A DNA stretch of 64,000 nucleotides, from positions 225,279,978 through 225,343,977 of the forward strand of contig OX465281.1 of assembly GCA_949987705.1 (NCBI GenBank). Direction: 5' to 3'. Within the stretch, counting starts at the first letter, position 1; each line of letters starts with the position of its first letter. Below are positions 31,618 to 43,200 of the stretch, piece after piece. The notes under the pieces are model-generated. The model searched no databases and had not been told where the DNA came from. It saw only the letters and a list, made by a program, of their open reading frames with translations. The DNA is from Thereva unica. Its lineage: Eukaryota; Arthropoda; Insecta; Diptera; Therevidae. The position numbers and the translations under genes are program-made.

Positions 31618-34600
31618 TAGATTTAAAAAATAAATGGTTAAAAAAAATTTTTTAAATAATTCTTTTGATTAACTAAAAAATGTACTGAAAAGTAAAAAAT
31701 AAAAAATATGTAAAACAAAGCGTGAAATTTCAATTTTAATGAAAAAGTTAATTAAAAGAATGGCGCATTTTTCAACAAAAATTGAAAATATAACTGTAAA
31801 TCGCGTGAGATTTACAATAACCCTCAATATTTTGCTTTATTAATTTCATTATTTTTATATTAAGAAATTTACATTTTTTTTTATAAAATCATCATTTTTA
31901 ATTTTGTTTGTTTTTCAATATATTTAAGACTAGCAAAAACCCGCGTGCCTTGCAACGCCTTTCAATAAATAAAAATTGGTGTGCATAGTCCGGGATGATG
32001 TATAATGAAACAAAGCACAAATTTGCAAAACATGATTTTGAGTACATAAAATAATTTAGTTACCAATAAAAAATGTGTTACCCACAATTTTTTTTAAATT
32101 CGAGTTTGAGCACCACCTATAGGAAAAATTTTATACTACGTGACAGTACAGACACCTAGCCATATTCAGAATTCCTCTCATGCGCGTGGATTTTTACCTA
32201 TTCAAGACTTTCCCTATGGCGGCCTCTACATTTGTTTTCCAAAAAAAGTTTTAAAAAAGATCATCAACTTTTCAAAATTGATGCCTATTGTGCAGCTCAA
32301 AAATTCATAATTCTATGCCCCTAAAAAATCAAATAAATATCCGTGGGAGGCGAACATTGGCAATATTATAAAACAACACTACTGATTTGATTCTGAAAAA
32401 GGACCACTGCTGCTTCCCGTTTTCTTGTTTCGGTGCAGCTAGTCATACCACCCGCACGGCACTGGTTCAAAATATATTCATGCAAGGCTAACAACTCACT
32501 GTAACACTTCTTTTTATACGATGCTCGATGTTTCCCTTGTAAGTATTAGAACGTTTGCGACATTACTAAGTGAGTGGACTTTGTTTAGTTGATATTTTAC
32601 AAATAGTCATAAATGTCAAAACTTCAGCGTTTATTACGAAATTTCAAAGAGCAGCGAGCAGCTCAATGTCATATCTTTAATCTCAGAACATTTTCTATCT
32701 CCTATGTTGAGGAGAATAGTACTGAATTCTGAGTTCTCCGATTGCTATTTCATATTTTATTTTAAATGAAATTTTTCAATCTGTCCCTAAATGAGTGATC
32801 ATTTTAGATCTGCATTAATTTCATCGGCCCGCGTATCTGTTGGAACAACTGGCAAGCTTTGTCCGAAATATATGCCAATAAAACAGTTTCACACCAAAAT
32901 AAGTAATTGGTATTTTCTTCTTAAATCTTACATTGTTCTGTAAACGGCTTCAATAGATACTATATTTATCAAGGTGCATCGTCCCATTCCCAGACAACCA
33001 TCATGCAGTCTTGCAAAACTTTAGCTTTGTGGCGGTTTTTAGATTTGTTACATGCAGAATTTTCCATATGATCTTCTCCGATCGGTATTATAAAGATAGA
33101 ATGAGCTGTTTTTGCTTTTATGAGTAAAGTTGCCACAATCTCTGTTAATTACCCTGCTGGGATAACCCTGTTATTTGCACGTAAGAACGTCATGCCAGTG
33201 CCTCCTGTTGGGCCTTAAAAATTCACCCGTATTGACACTGTTGATAATGCGTCAACTTTGGTTTATTGTGCTCCATCTATTTTGTGTTTAGATTATTTTC
33301 AGACCCATCGATTAGTTGTGGAAATGGGAAACCATAATGATCCTGAGTATTTCCACCAATTAAAAGAACAATATCTCGTAGTGACAGCATTTCATTCGCG
33401 TAGGTTGTAAAATTATACTCTCTTTGCCAATAAATAAATATTAAGGGATATTACAGTGTATCATTATGATAGTGTAATATGTGAGTCTCTGTGATTCATT
33501 GCAATCTGTTATCCTTTTTAATATGTAGATATTATGACCCGGTTATTACAATACATGGTTAATTTACCAATAGCACAGAGATTTAATTTTTAGTCGGTTC
33601 ACTGTAGTATGTAGTCAGGTTGCATCTCATAATTTAATTCCAATTGTAGACCTCAAAGAGCTACCCATTGGTGCCTAAGTACATATCGTATTTTAGGCAA
33701 CCCTAACTACGAAAATTTTACCAAAAAGAAAAAGGCTTCATATAGTACGTAATTTTGGAGAACCTAAATAATTAGTTAGAGCTCTTTTAGACCTAGAATT
33801 GGAATGTTCAAAAAAGTCTTCACACTCTATTTCTTCCGACTAAGGATTCAAGTTTTCGGTCTAATCGGGGTACTTTTTACCTATAATTTCATTTCATTAA
33901 CACCGGAACTTCTCCCTAGCGCCTCATTTGATACCCATATCGAGTGGGTTGTAAGAAAAAAAGTAGTCCGCCATTTTGTATTGGCCGCCATTTTGAAATT
34001 TGAATGCACCTCATAACTAATTGTATTCTACTTGTCATACTCTTTAATTTGATACCCATGTCGGGGGTGGGGGAGCCCAATTGCGAAATTCGCCCGCCAT
34101 CTTGGAACCGCCATCTTGATTTTTTTACAAAGTGGTCAGATTATATTGACACCCGAACTATATATATGTGCAAAATTTGAAGTTTATCGGTTATAGGGAA
34201 GTGGGTCAAAATCAAATTTTAAGTTTTGTCTATATACATACATCCATACATACACAGAGATAGAGGTAATATATAGGGTATATAAATAGCCTAAAACATG
34301 CTCGCAAAAATACTGAATCTTCCAGTGAAAGTCCCATCCCGATCGGCCTAGCCGTTCCCGAGATTACCGCGGCCAAACAGACAGACATACAGACATACAG
34401 ACAGACAAAAATTTTAAAAATAGTGGATTTTGTTTTAATTACATGTAAATAACCAAAAAAACTTAAAAAAACATAATTATTTTGAAATTACAGACAGACA
34501 CTCCAATTATATTTATATAGATTTTATGTATTAATTTATAAGGCGTAGTAAAAAAAATTTTCAACTTGTTGTTTTGCTCAATTCACTTTGAAGAAAATTC

Positions 34601-34775
34601 TAACAAAATTTTTTGATGAAAAATGCGCCATTCTTTTAATTAACTTTTTCATTAAAATTGAAATTTCACGCTTTGTTTTACATATTTTTTATTTTTTACT
34701 TTTCGGTACATTTTTTAGTTAATCAAAAGAATTATTTAAAAATTTTTTTTTTAACCATTTATTTTAATTTCTACT
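31618..34775. mobile_element. Large foldback element, about 160-bp inverted ends
   Basis: Sequence at about 31618-31790 is repeated in reverse complement at about 34604-34775 (shared blocks include GAAATTTCAATTTTAATGAA and AATGGCGCATTTTTCA). It splits the hAT remnant whose ends lie at 30620-31610 and 35610-35830. The interior is mostly AT-rich with no transposase seen, and includes an older repeat (33780-34520). Exact ends and target duplication were not resolved. Confidence 0.6.
33780..34520 (+). repeat. Interspersed repeat, related copy at 34790-35540
   Basis: The block with TTGGCCGCCATTTTGAAATT, TGATACCCATGTCGG and ACAAAGTGGTCAGATT recurs in the same order at about 35240-35480. This copy ends in a stretch GATCGGCCTAGCCGTTCCCG followed by an irregular ACAGACAT microsatellite at 34376-34407. 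Class unknown. Confidence 0.6.
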
Positions 34776-34789
34776 TTTTAGTTTATTAT

Positions 34790-35540
34790 ATGTATTCCTC
34801 CATTTTATGATGGCGGTTCTATTAGATTTAAAATTACGTCACGCAGCTTACTGTATTCTACCTGCCGTACTCTTTCATGTTTCATCTTGGAACCGTCTTC
34901 CTGATTTTTTTACAAAATGGTCAGATTGCATTTAGTACTTATGCATGATGAGTTGAACATAGGTTGAGCCCAAGTCTAACTACATGTAAACGGGAGACGA
35001 GTTGAGTTAAGGTCGACTGAACTCGACTCAGCTCTGCTGCCTGGGTTGAGTTGAAATTATGCATACGGACATGAGTTCAGTAGTTGAGTAGTTGAATTTA
35101 GTTGACAGCAGCATCTCTGTGTTTTGTTTGTGATTTTTTGTAACGTGTACTGCTTCTTTATTTTCAATTATCACGCGAACTACGAGTCTGTGCAAAATTG
35201 GAAGTTGATCGGTTATATTTTCTACTTTTTAGTCTATTATAAGCTTTCCGCAATTTTGTGTTGGCCGCCATTTTGAATTTGGAATGACGCCACATAGATA
35301 ACTGTGTTCTACCTGTCATATCCTTTCATTTGATACCCATGTCAGAGGGCCGCGGAGCACAATTTCAAAAATCGGCCGCCATTTTGGATCCGCAATCTGG
35401 ATATTTTTACAAAATGGTCAGATTGCATTGTCATCTAAACTAAACGTGTATGCAAAATTTCAGCTCTATCCGAAACCGGGAAGTCGGTCAAATTTAACTT
35501 ACAAGATTTGACGACACGTAGTGTAAGTTAAATAAAAGAA
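34790..35540 (+). repeat. Interspersed repeat, related copy of 33780-34520
   Basis: Shares blocks with 33780-34520 (GGCCGCCATTTTG twice, TTTGATACCCATGTC, TACAAAATGGTCAGATT). It also holds several GAGTTGA/TCAACTC runs at 34970-35110, similar to those at 44650-44700 and 55740-55870. Confidence 0.5.
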
Positions 35541-35609
35541 TTTAAAAAAGCAACGGATTTGATCAAAGATTCTGGTTTTCGACGGTTATTTACTGAAGCT
35601 CAACATCTC

Positions 35610-35890
35610 GCTGCACAATTGGATGAAGAATTCAAAGAAGCACGGGTTGTTTATCGTCAAAAAATCAAACTCCAGAAGAAGAATCTTCATTCCTTTATTG
35701 GACAACATTGTTACCGAATTTAATGAAATGCTTTCTCCAGACATGTTGGACCGAGACGTTGATCAGTTGAGACATTCACGATGTTCGACAAGTAGTAGAA
35801 GCGTATCAGCAGCTTTTGGTTTCTCCCATCTCAACTATTATTGCATAGTTCGAGCATTTGGGGGGGGGGGTCATGACCCCTGTGACCCCC
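35610..35890 (+). pseudogene. hAT-type transposase remnant, C-terminal part
   Basis: The + strand encodes RRRIFIPLLDNIVTEFNEML, matching the RRAIFIPFLD-x-hh segment that follows the insertion domain in DUF4371-class hAT transposases. Same orientation and expected order as the remnant at 30620-31610, so one element has been split by the foldback element and the repeats between. Confidence 0.6.
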
Positions 35891-35979
35891 CCTTGAATCC
35901 GCGGCTGCTCTGGTGCAGCTGCAAACTCATTGTGCATTGTGACCAGGCAGTTGTTCCCAATCTTCCCCCCAGTAGGCCA

Positions 35980-36942
35980 TTTCCCAGCCACAGTTGAATT
36001 TGGTGGAATGCTGCTTTACTTTTCCCTCGGTGGGAGAAAGACAAGAGATATCAGGCTTGATGGTGGCCACCGATTTGAAGAATGACTTGTACCTGTAGGC
36101 TTTGAGGGAGACCTCTTTCGCTGGAGCCCCATACCACCTCAAGATGCAGGTTCCTCCTGCCTTTTGTACTTGGACGGTGGTGGAGGAAGGGTCTGAAAAG
36201 ACCGCTGCTGCTTTCTGGACTTTTGGCGACTTCAGATGCAACTTCGCAAATGCGATCTTGCTTTTTTGCAACGCGGAAGATGCTCTTGGGAGGAGAAGAA
36301 GGAAAACCTTATATTCCCACGTCCAGGATTGATGAAAGTGATGTCCTTATGCGCATTAGATTTCGTCATCAAGAGGACGATTAGGTCGACATCTTCACCC
36401 AAAATGCTGACAGCTGTTGGTTCCGATATTTCCATAGCCGTATCCACGATCAGAACGTCCGCATCATTTTCTGCTTGAAAGGCCCTGATCCCATTGTCGT
36501 CAAGCTTCGTTTTAAGCATGTTCATGAGCCTGCTTTTGTTAAACTTGTTCGACAGAAAATCTTCTTCCTTGACGTTTATCTCGGTGTCTTCGGTGAAATG
36601 GATGTCAACAGACTTGCTGAGTCGATGGCGGCTTTGATGCTCTGCTATTTTCGTTCTTGAGGTTGATGAGGAACAGCCGTCAAAGAGTACAGTACTTCTC
36701 CTTCCGTGGTAGTTCTTCGTGATAAAGTGCATGTAGCTCTAACAGATTTTCTATATCTTGTCACCTCTTTGCCAAATTACTTTATGGAGGAGGAGCCCTC
36801 CGTCAAATACGATGTTTAGCTGTGCATAACGTACATCCTTGGTCGTAGTGTTGAATAGTTGGTACATCGCTAACTTAGTCGATTTGCTCATACCACTTTC
36901 ACAGAATAGGGCTAATGGGAACGGGGCTAATTCGTATTCCAT
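35980..36942 (-). pseudogene. Transposon-related ORF remnant, unknown family
   Basis: Minus-strand frames in order: 36942-36751 (YELAPFPLALFCESGMSK, then VFDGGLLLHKVIWQRGD), 36732-36232 (VLFDGCSSSTSRTKIAEHQS, FLSNKFNKSRLMNMLKTKLD, ADVLIVDTA, VSILGEDVDLIVLL) and 36271-35927 (KAGGTCILRWYGAPAKEVSL). I recall this type of protein as a repeated, uncharacterised ORF in arthropod genomes. The pattern of conserved acidic residues (DADVLIVDTA, GEDVDL) resembles a nuclease-like PIN fold, but this is a guess. Frames are broken. Confidence 0.45.
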
Positions 36943-37216
36943 GTATACAGCAATAATCCAAAAAAAGATACGAGATCAAAAATTGTGTTCCAAGCATTTC
37001 CTTCTATACCTGTTTTTGAGCATTCGTTGCCTGGCCTCAATATAGAATTTAGTTCTCGTTGACGTTCTGGAAAAACTTGGCACTGACAGTCATGTTTCAG
37101 TTTGTATATTTTTTCAATTGAGAATAGATCATTTTTCATGCTTTTGTATATTAATAATAGTTTATTTATAATATAATTTATTTATAATATAGTTTATTTA
37201 CTTACAATTAATTAGC

Positions 37217-40200
37217 ATGAAGCCTTTAGAGGTAATATATAATTCCCTATGCCATGTCCCTCGTTAAGAAAATAACGTAAATTTTTCAGGATTCTAAAAA
37301 AACCAATTTGAAGCTGGAACCCAATCTAGTATGGACGTATGGGAAAACATTCTTCAAAGAGCTGGAAGTGTGGAAGACAATAACAAGAAGCGCTGGAATG
37401 AATTTCTATTGGGCAGATTTAGATAAGCATATACTTTACGAAAAAGAAAATGCTATGAGAGTTGAACCGTGTGAGCTATCTATTGGTAATATTCTTGTTG
37501 CCATTTAACGATTGGTATAAAAATTTATTTTTTAACATTTTGATTTGTATTAGCACCTTACGGAAGTGTACTTGGTGTATCGGCATTTTTTAAAGAAATT
37601 TACGTTATAGATGATGTACAATTTATAGAATATACTAACCCAGGTTTAATTGTTGAAGATAAAAAAGCTACAAGCCTTGTGAGTGTGCCAATTTTGAATT
37701 CTAGTCAAAATTGTATTGGTGTGCTTGCTTTTCATAGAGAAGATGGTATAGTATATGAAAAGGTAAGGATAGTTTAATCTTTCAAAAATTAGTCTGAATT
37801 GCTTGCTTATCTTAAAATTTATATACATACATATATTCAATGGATATCATACAGGAATTATTATATTGTTATAGCATAATCCGTATTCACTTTAAAGGAA
37901 AATAATTGAGTTCATCTTTTACTTACTCACTTTATTCTTCTTTAATCCCTCATGGGACATAGGGCGGAAACAGTTGCCCTCCAGCGGACTCTGTTTTGTG
38001 CGACAGCTCTCAGTTCCGACCAGGATCTTCCAGTTGTTGCGGCCTCTGCCAGTCAGCGTTACCGTTCTACTACATATGTAGTGATTTTACTACCTTTTTA
38101 GGGAAAAATGGTAATCTACTACACTACTACATAAAGTTATCATTCTACTACCTTTTTCGATAATACTAATTTTTTTTATTTATGGATAAATCGATCGCAG
38201 CCTTAGAATAACTTTGCGCTGATTATGGCACTCCAATGTAATTACGACAATAAAATGAATACTTTTAATCTAACAAAGTCGGGATAGTTACACCATTTAT
38301 AGCTTAAGAACGGCTGGCCCAATTTTTGTGATTTTTGATATTTCGGATTTGCCTAGGCACCGAATAACAGAATAACTATTAAAACATCGGATAAATTTCA
38401 CAAAAGAAATCGGCTTCTGTGATGATATCACGATATGTGAGTTGCAATGAGGCGATTTGGCGTATTGCTGGTGATTGGTGATTCCCATTCATGAGCGTCA
38501 TCCCACTGTTGTACATTTGGCGGTACATCTTGAGAATGGTCAACGAGTTTATTTCAACCCATCGAATGGTTGCACAACGTGCTGAAACACCTCCAACGAC
38601 ACCTTTGACTAGTTTCTTTTCGATTTGTTAAAGCGATCCGTTTGTACGAACATTGCTCTACTCTGAGATACCCCGTTATTACATTTGGAACGCTGGATCG
38701 AAGAGCGGAAAACGCCAGAAGCAAGGCGATGCGGTTCCTGATCATCCGGATGCAGAGTTCAAACGAAGAATGGCGAATGCTTCTACTTCCGGTTATTGCT
38801 GGTGAATGTTCGTGGGCTGAAATCATTTGAATCTCTTCAAACTGTCAATGGTGAGATGTTCCCAACATTTCGTGCTGTAACAGGTCAATTAGATTGAAAA
38901 CGATACTCTGAAAAGCTGGTTCTACATCTCCATGTCAGATCGCACATTATTTGCTATCATTATTTTGACATGTTTCCATCGAATGAGCGACGCTTTCAAT
39001 CGAAAATTGGACCGTGAACACGATCGAGATATATTGAACCAATCGGTTCGAGCGAATGTACGACTGTTGAACACCCAACAGAAGGAAGTGTACGATACGT
39101 TAATGAAGGCAATGGATTATGGAAAAGGTGGCATTTTTTCCTCGGTGTGCCAGGTGAAATTGAGAAGATATCCTTTATAGCAGTTGCTTCTTTTAGAATA
39201 GCGGCCACGCTGCTAGAAGGATGCTTATGTTGAAATCGCCGTTGAACGACTGAAAAAACGACACGTAGCATTATGAAACACTCTGAAATGGCAAGAGTTT
39301 TGGTAGCAAATAAAATCATTATCTGGGATGAATGCACAATAGCGCACGAACGCGCATTGGAGGCACTCAAGCGAACTATGAAAGATCTGCGCAATGACTC
39401 AAGATGTTTTGATGGCGCGATTTCCGCCAAACACTATCAGTCATTCCAAGATACCGCTTTTCTCAAATCGTCGACACTGTGACGCTTTATGAAGAAACGA
39501 CGCGAGTTGCCTTACTAAAACAATTCATCTGCCAAAGATTTCATTAACAATTGCTGACTATCGGTAATGATCGTGTTCCTGTCGACGAATCGAACGGTTA
39601 ATCCTCTGAAACTAAATCAACTTAATCGTTTCCGCCGAATTTTCGCAATTCAATTTCCGATTCGTCCTGCATTCACGATGTACAAGACCAATTCTTGAAT
39701 TTGCTACTTCTTTTTTCAAAAAAGTAGTAGATTTTACTGTTCTCAAAATTCATCTTACGGTAACATTGCTGCCAATAGGCTAGAGACCAGCCTCGCAACT
39801 GGTCAAAAGAACTGCCTTAACGTTGGAGTTGGACAGTCGCAATTTGGTGTTATTTGAGATCTGCTTTGATCTCCATATGCGGAACAGGCATGCATATGCG
39901 CTTCGTGCTTTATTCATTCTGGAACTGACGTCTTCTTTTGCCCCGCCATTTTCGGTAATATGGCCGACGTAGCAGGTTATTCAGCGCTGTCCGTTCAATG
40001 GTGTTTGCATTTATCCGCATTTCTTTGGTTTTAGTCGGATTTAGCCTTAAGCCTGCTAGACTACTTTCTGTTGCCAAGTTGTTTAACATGTTTTTGAGCT
40101 CCTGGTGTCTGTGGGCAAGCAAACAGATATCATCCCCGTAGTCCAGATCCATAAGGTGGTCTAGCAAACCCCATTGTATGCTGCCTATTCTACTATCTAG

Positions 40201-43200
40201 AGTGGCGCCAAGGATCGTTTATTACTATAAGAAAAAGTGAAGGCGAAAGTAGGCATCCTTGTCGTACTCCTGAACTCACCTCAAAGCTGTGGGATAGTTT
40301 TCCTTTATGGAGAACTCTGCATTTAGAATTGTTGTATAGGGCTTTTATCAATTCTATTATTTTATCAGGCAGTCCACGTCGCTGTAGTGCCTGCCATATA
40401 ATTCGAACCTTGGTCTCAATTCGCGTCTTCCTCCAGACGTTTCTCTGCTCCGCAGCTTGTTTCCAGTTTCTTATGTTGAGCCGTCCTATGTCTTTGGCTC
40501 CCTCTTCTAATTCCGTAAAAATTCCTCTAAGGCATGACAGTGATCTAGCAAGGCAGTTTATATCATCGGCATATCCTGCCAACTGTTTTGATTTGTTAAG
40601 CAGGGTTTCGTTCGCATCAATGTTTACTTTGCGAATTACTCCTTCTAGGCAGAGATTAAATAACTTGGGTGCCAGCCCATCGCCCTGCTTTAAGCTTTGC
40701 TTGACTGGGAAGGACTCCGTCAATTTCATTTTCATTTATTTATTAAAGTTACAGTACATCAAGATTACAATATCTTATTCCGCTAAAAGAGTATGTACTT
40801 TAGAATTAAACGGCAAATTAAACAAAAACAATTATGAAGTGTAAAAATTTTTAAATAAAAACAAAATTATATAAGGAAAAACAAATAACAAGAAGAGTGA
40901 AAAAAAAAAATTTAAAACCTAAAATAACTGAAGGAATATTATTGATTAGTAAAATGGTTGAAGACACGTTTCCTGAAAACACCCAATGACCCCGCACTCT
41001 GTATATCAGCGGGTAAACTGTTCCATAATTGTATAGAGTGAACAAAAAAAGATCTCTGCGCAACTAAATGGGAGAATCTAGGTAGGATAAATAGTATTCT
41101 TCTAGTCGTACGACCAAAACGGAGATACTCATGGAGGTATGATGGACGATCAGAGTGTAGGAGTTTATAAGTGAATGTCATTGCCTTGAGCGATAGGTAC
41201 ACATCAAGTGTGCACCCCAGAACAGAAGAGCGATACTGACTTATATGGTCAGATCGGCGAAGATTATAAACAAACCTTGTACAATCGTTGAAGGCGACAT
41301 TGAGTTTATCACGACATGACGCATCAAGGGACGGGAAGACCAAGCTAGCATAGGTGAAGTACGGTAAAATTAACGTTTTGATTAGCTTGGAACGAGTACC
41401 TAAGGGCAGAATGGAAGCGTACAGCCATAGACGACGCAAATTTCCATATATTTTAGATAGAGTATGAGAGATCTGGTCACAGCAAGTTAATTGTGAGTTC
41501 AGATAGACGCCTAGATTTTTAACTCGCAATTGATAAGGTAAGCGCGTTTTCATGAGAATGATAGGTGGAAGGAAGGAGGTGTCTAAATGACTCCTATACA
41601 TTGGAATGCAGCAGGATTTCAATGCATTTAGCAGTAACTGGTTGGAAAGAGATCATTGAGAAATACGCTCGAGATCGGCATTAATATTGTTAACACAGTT
41701 CTCAACCAAACTAATGGGACTGTTTAAGTAAATTTGGACATCATCTGCATACATGTGCAGTTTACAGTTAGTCACGGTACTGCTGAGATCATTTATATAC
41801 ATGCTGAAAAGCAGCGGTCCTAGAATGGAGCCCTGCGGAACACCGCGGGTGATTGGCAAGGAGTCGGAGGTTGAATTTTGTAGCCATACTTGTTGAGATT
41901 GATTATGCAAGTAACTCCGAATAAAGGAGGACGCAGAGGATGAAAACCTCATGTGGTCAATTAGCTTAGTTTCAAGGAGCGTATGGCTAACACTGTCGAA
42001 AGCCTTACTAAAGTCCAGGAGTACAAGAAAAGCAATGTCATGCGAATCAAGAGCCATTCGCAAATCGGTGGTCACTTTCAGTAGTGCAGTTTCACAGCTA
42101 CTGCTCTTGCGGAAACCAGACTGTGCATGGGACAACAGGGACCACATTTCGCAGTGCCCATCGATTTGCCACAACATTAATTTTTCTAGTACTTTGCCTA
42201 AGAAACATAGTATACTTATAGGACGATAATCAGCGGGGCATTGCGGAGATTTGCACTTAGGTAATGCGATAACTTTTGCTTTTTTCCACTGAAGCGGAAA
42301 GTAGGATTTAGTGAGGCAACTATAAAAATATGTGTGATATTCTCCTTGTATTCTGACTGCACACCTCTGACTGACTGCGTGTTTTCCATTGTCATTTTTG
42401 TTAATTGTCGCATACATTTGTTCTCTGTCGATGCTGTCGTATGCTTGTTTAAAGTCGATGAAAAGTTGATACACGTCGATGTTGTACTCCCAGCATTTTC
42501 GGAAGATTTGCCTTATTGAAAAAGTTGATCCATTATTGACCTATTTCTTCTGAATCCAGCTTGGTATTCACTTATTGCGGTTTCTGCATAAGGTTCCAGT
42601 CTGGCCTGAATTCTATTTGTCATTATTTTATATACTGTGCTAAACAGAGATATGCCTCTATAGTATCCACAGTTGAATTTATCTCCTTTCTTGTGTATTG
42701 GGCAGATTCCTTTCCAATGGTCGGACAATTATCTCTTCCAATTTTGGCGTTGAGGTTTCCTATCACCATGTTGATGTCATTGAAAGGGGCCGTGTCGTAT
42801 GCGTGTTCAAGCTTATAATAGAAAGTTTCCTCTCTCGTGCCCGCTTTCTCCTCCCTCTCCGCATGTACGTTTATGATTGAAAGGGTGAAGAATTTCGTTT
42901 GGAGTCGTATTGAGCATAGTCGTTCACTGATTGGCTTGAACTCGTATCACATTATCTGTAATTGACTTGTGTATTTCGAAGCCTACTCCTATAAGATGTT
43001 CCCTTTCGCAACTGTGGAATATCCTGTAGTTCCCAAGATCCATTGTCCCGTCTCCTATCCATCTGATCTCTTGTAACTCAAGTAATTTTATTTTATATCT
43101 GGTCACTTCGTCTAATAGCGACTTAACTGCTGCAGTTCTGTACATACTTCGCGTGTTCCATGTTCCGAAAATCATTTCCAGTGCTGTTGATCTATAGTCG

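Noticed and set aside
36102..36660. Plus-strand ORFs of 60-80 aa
   Set aside because: Antisense shadows of the minus-strand transposon-related ORF remnant.
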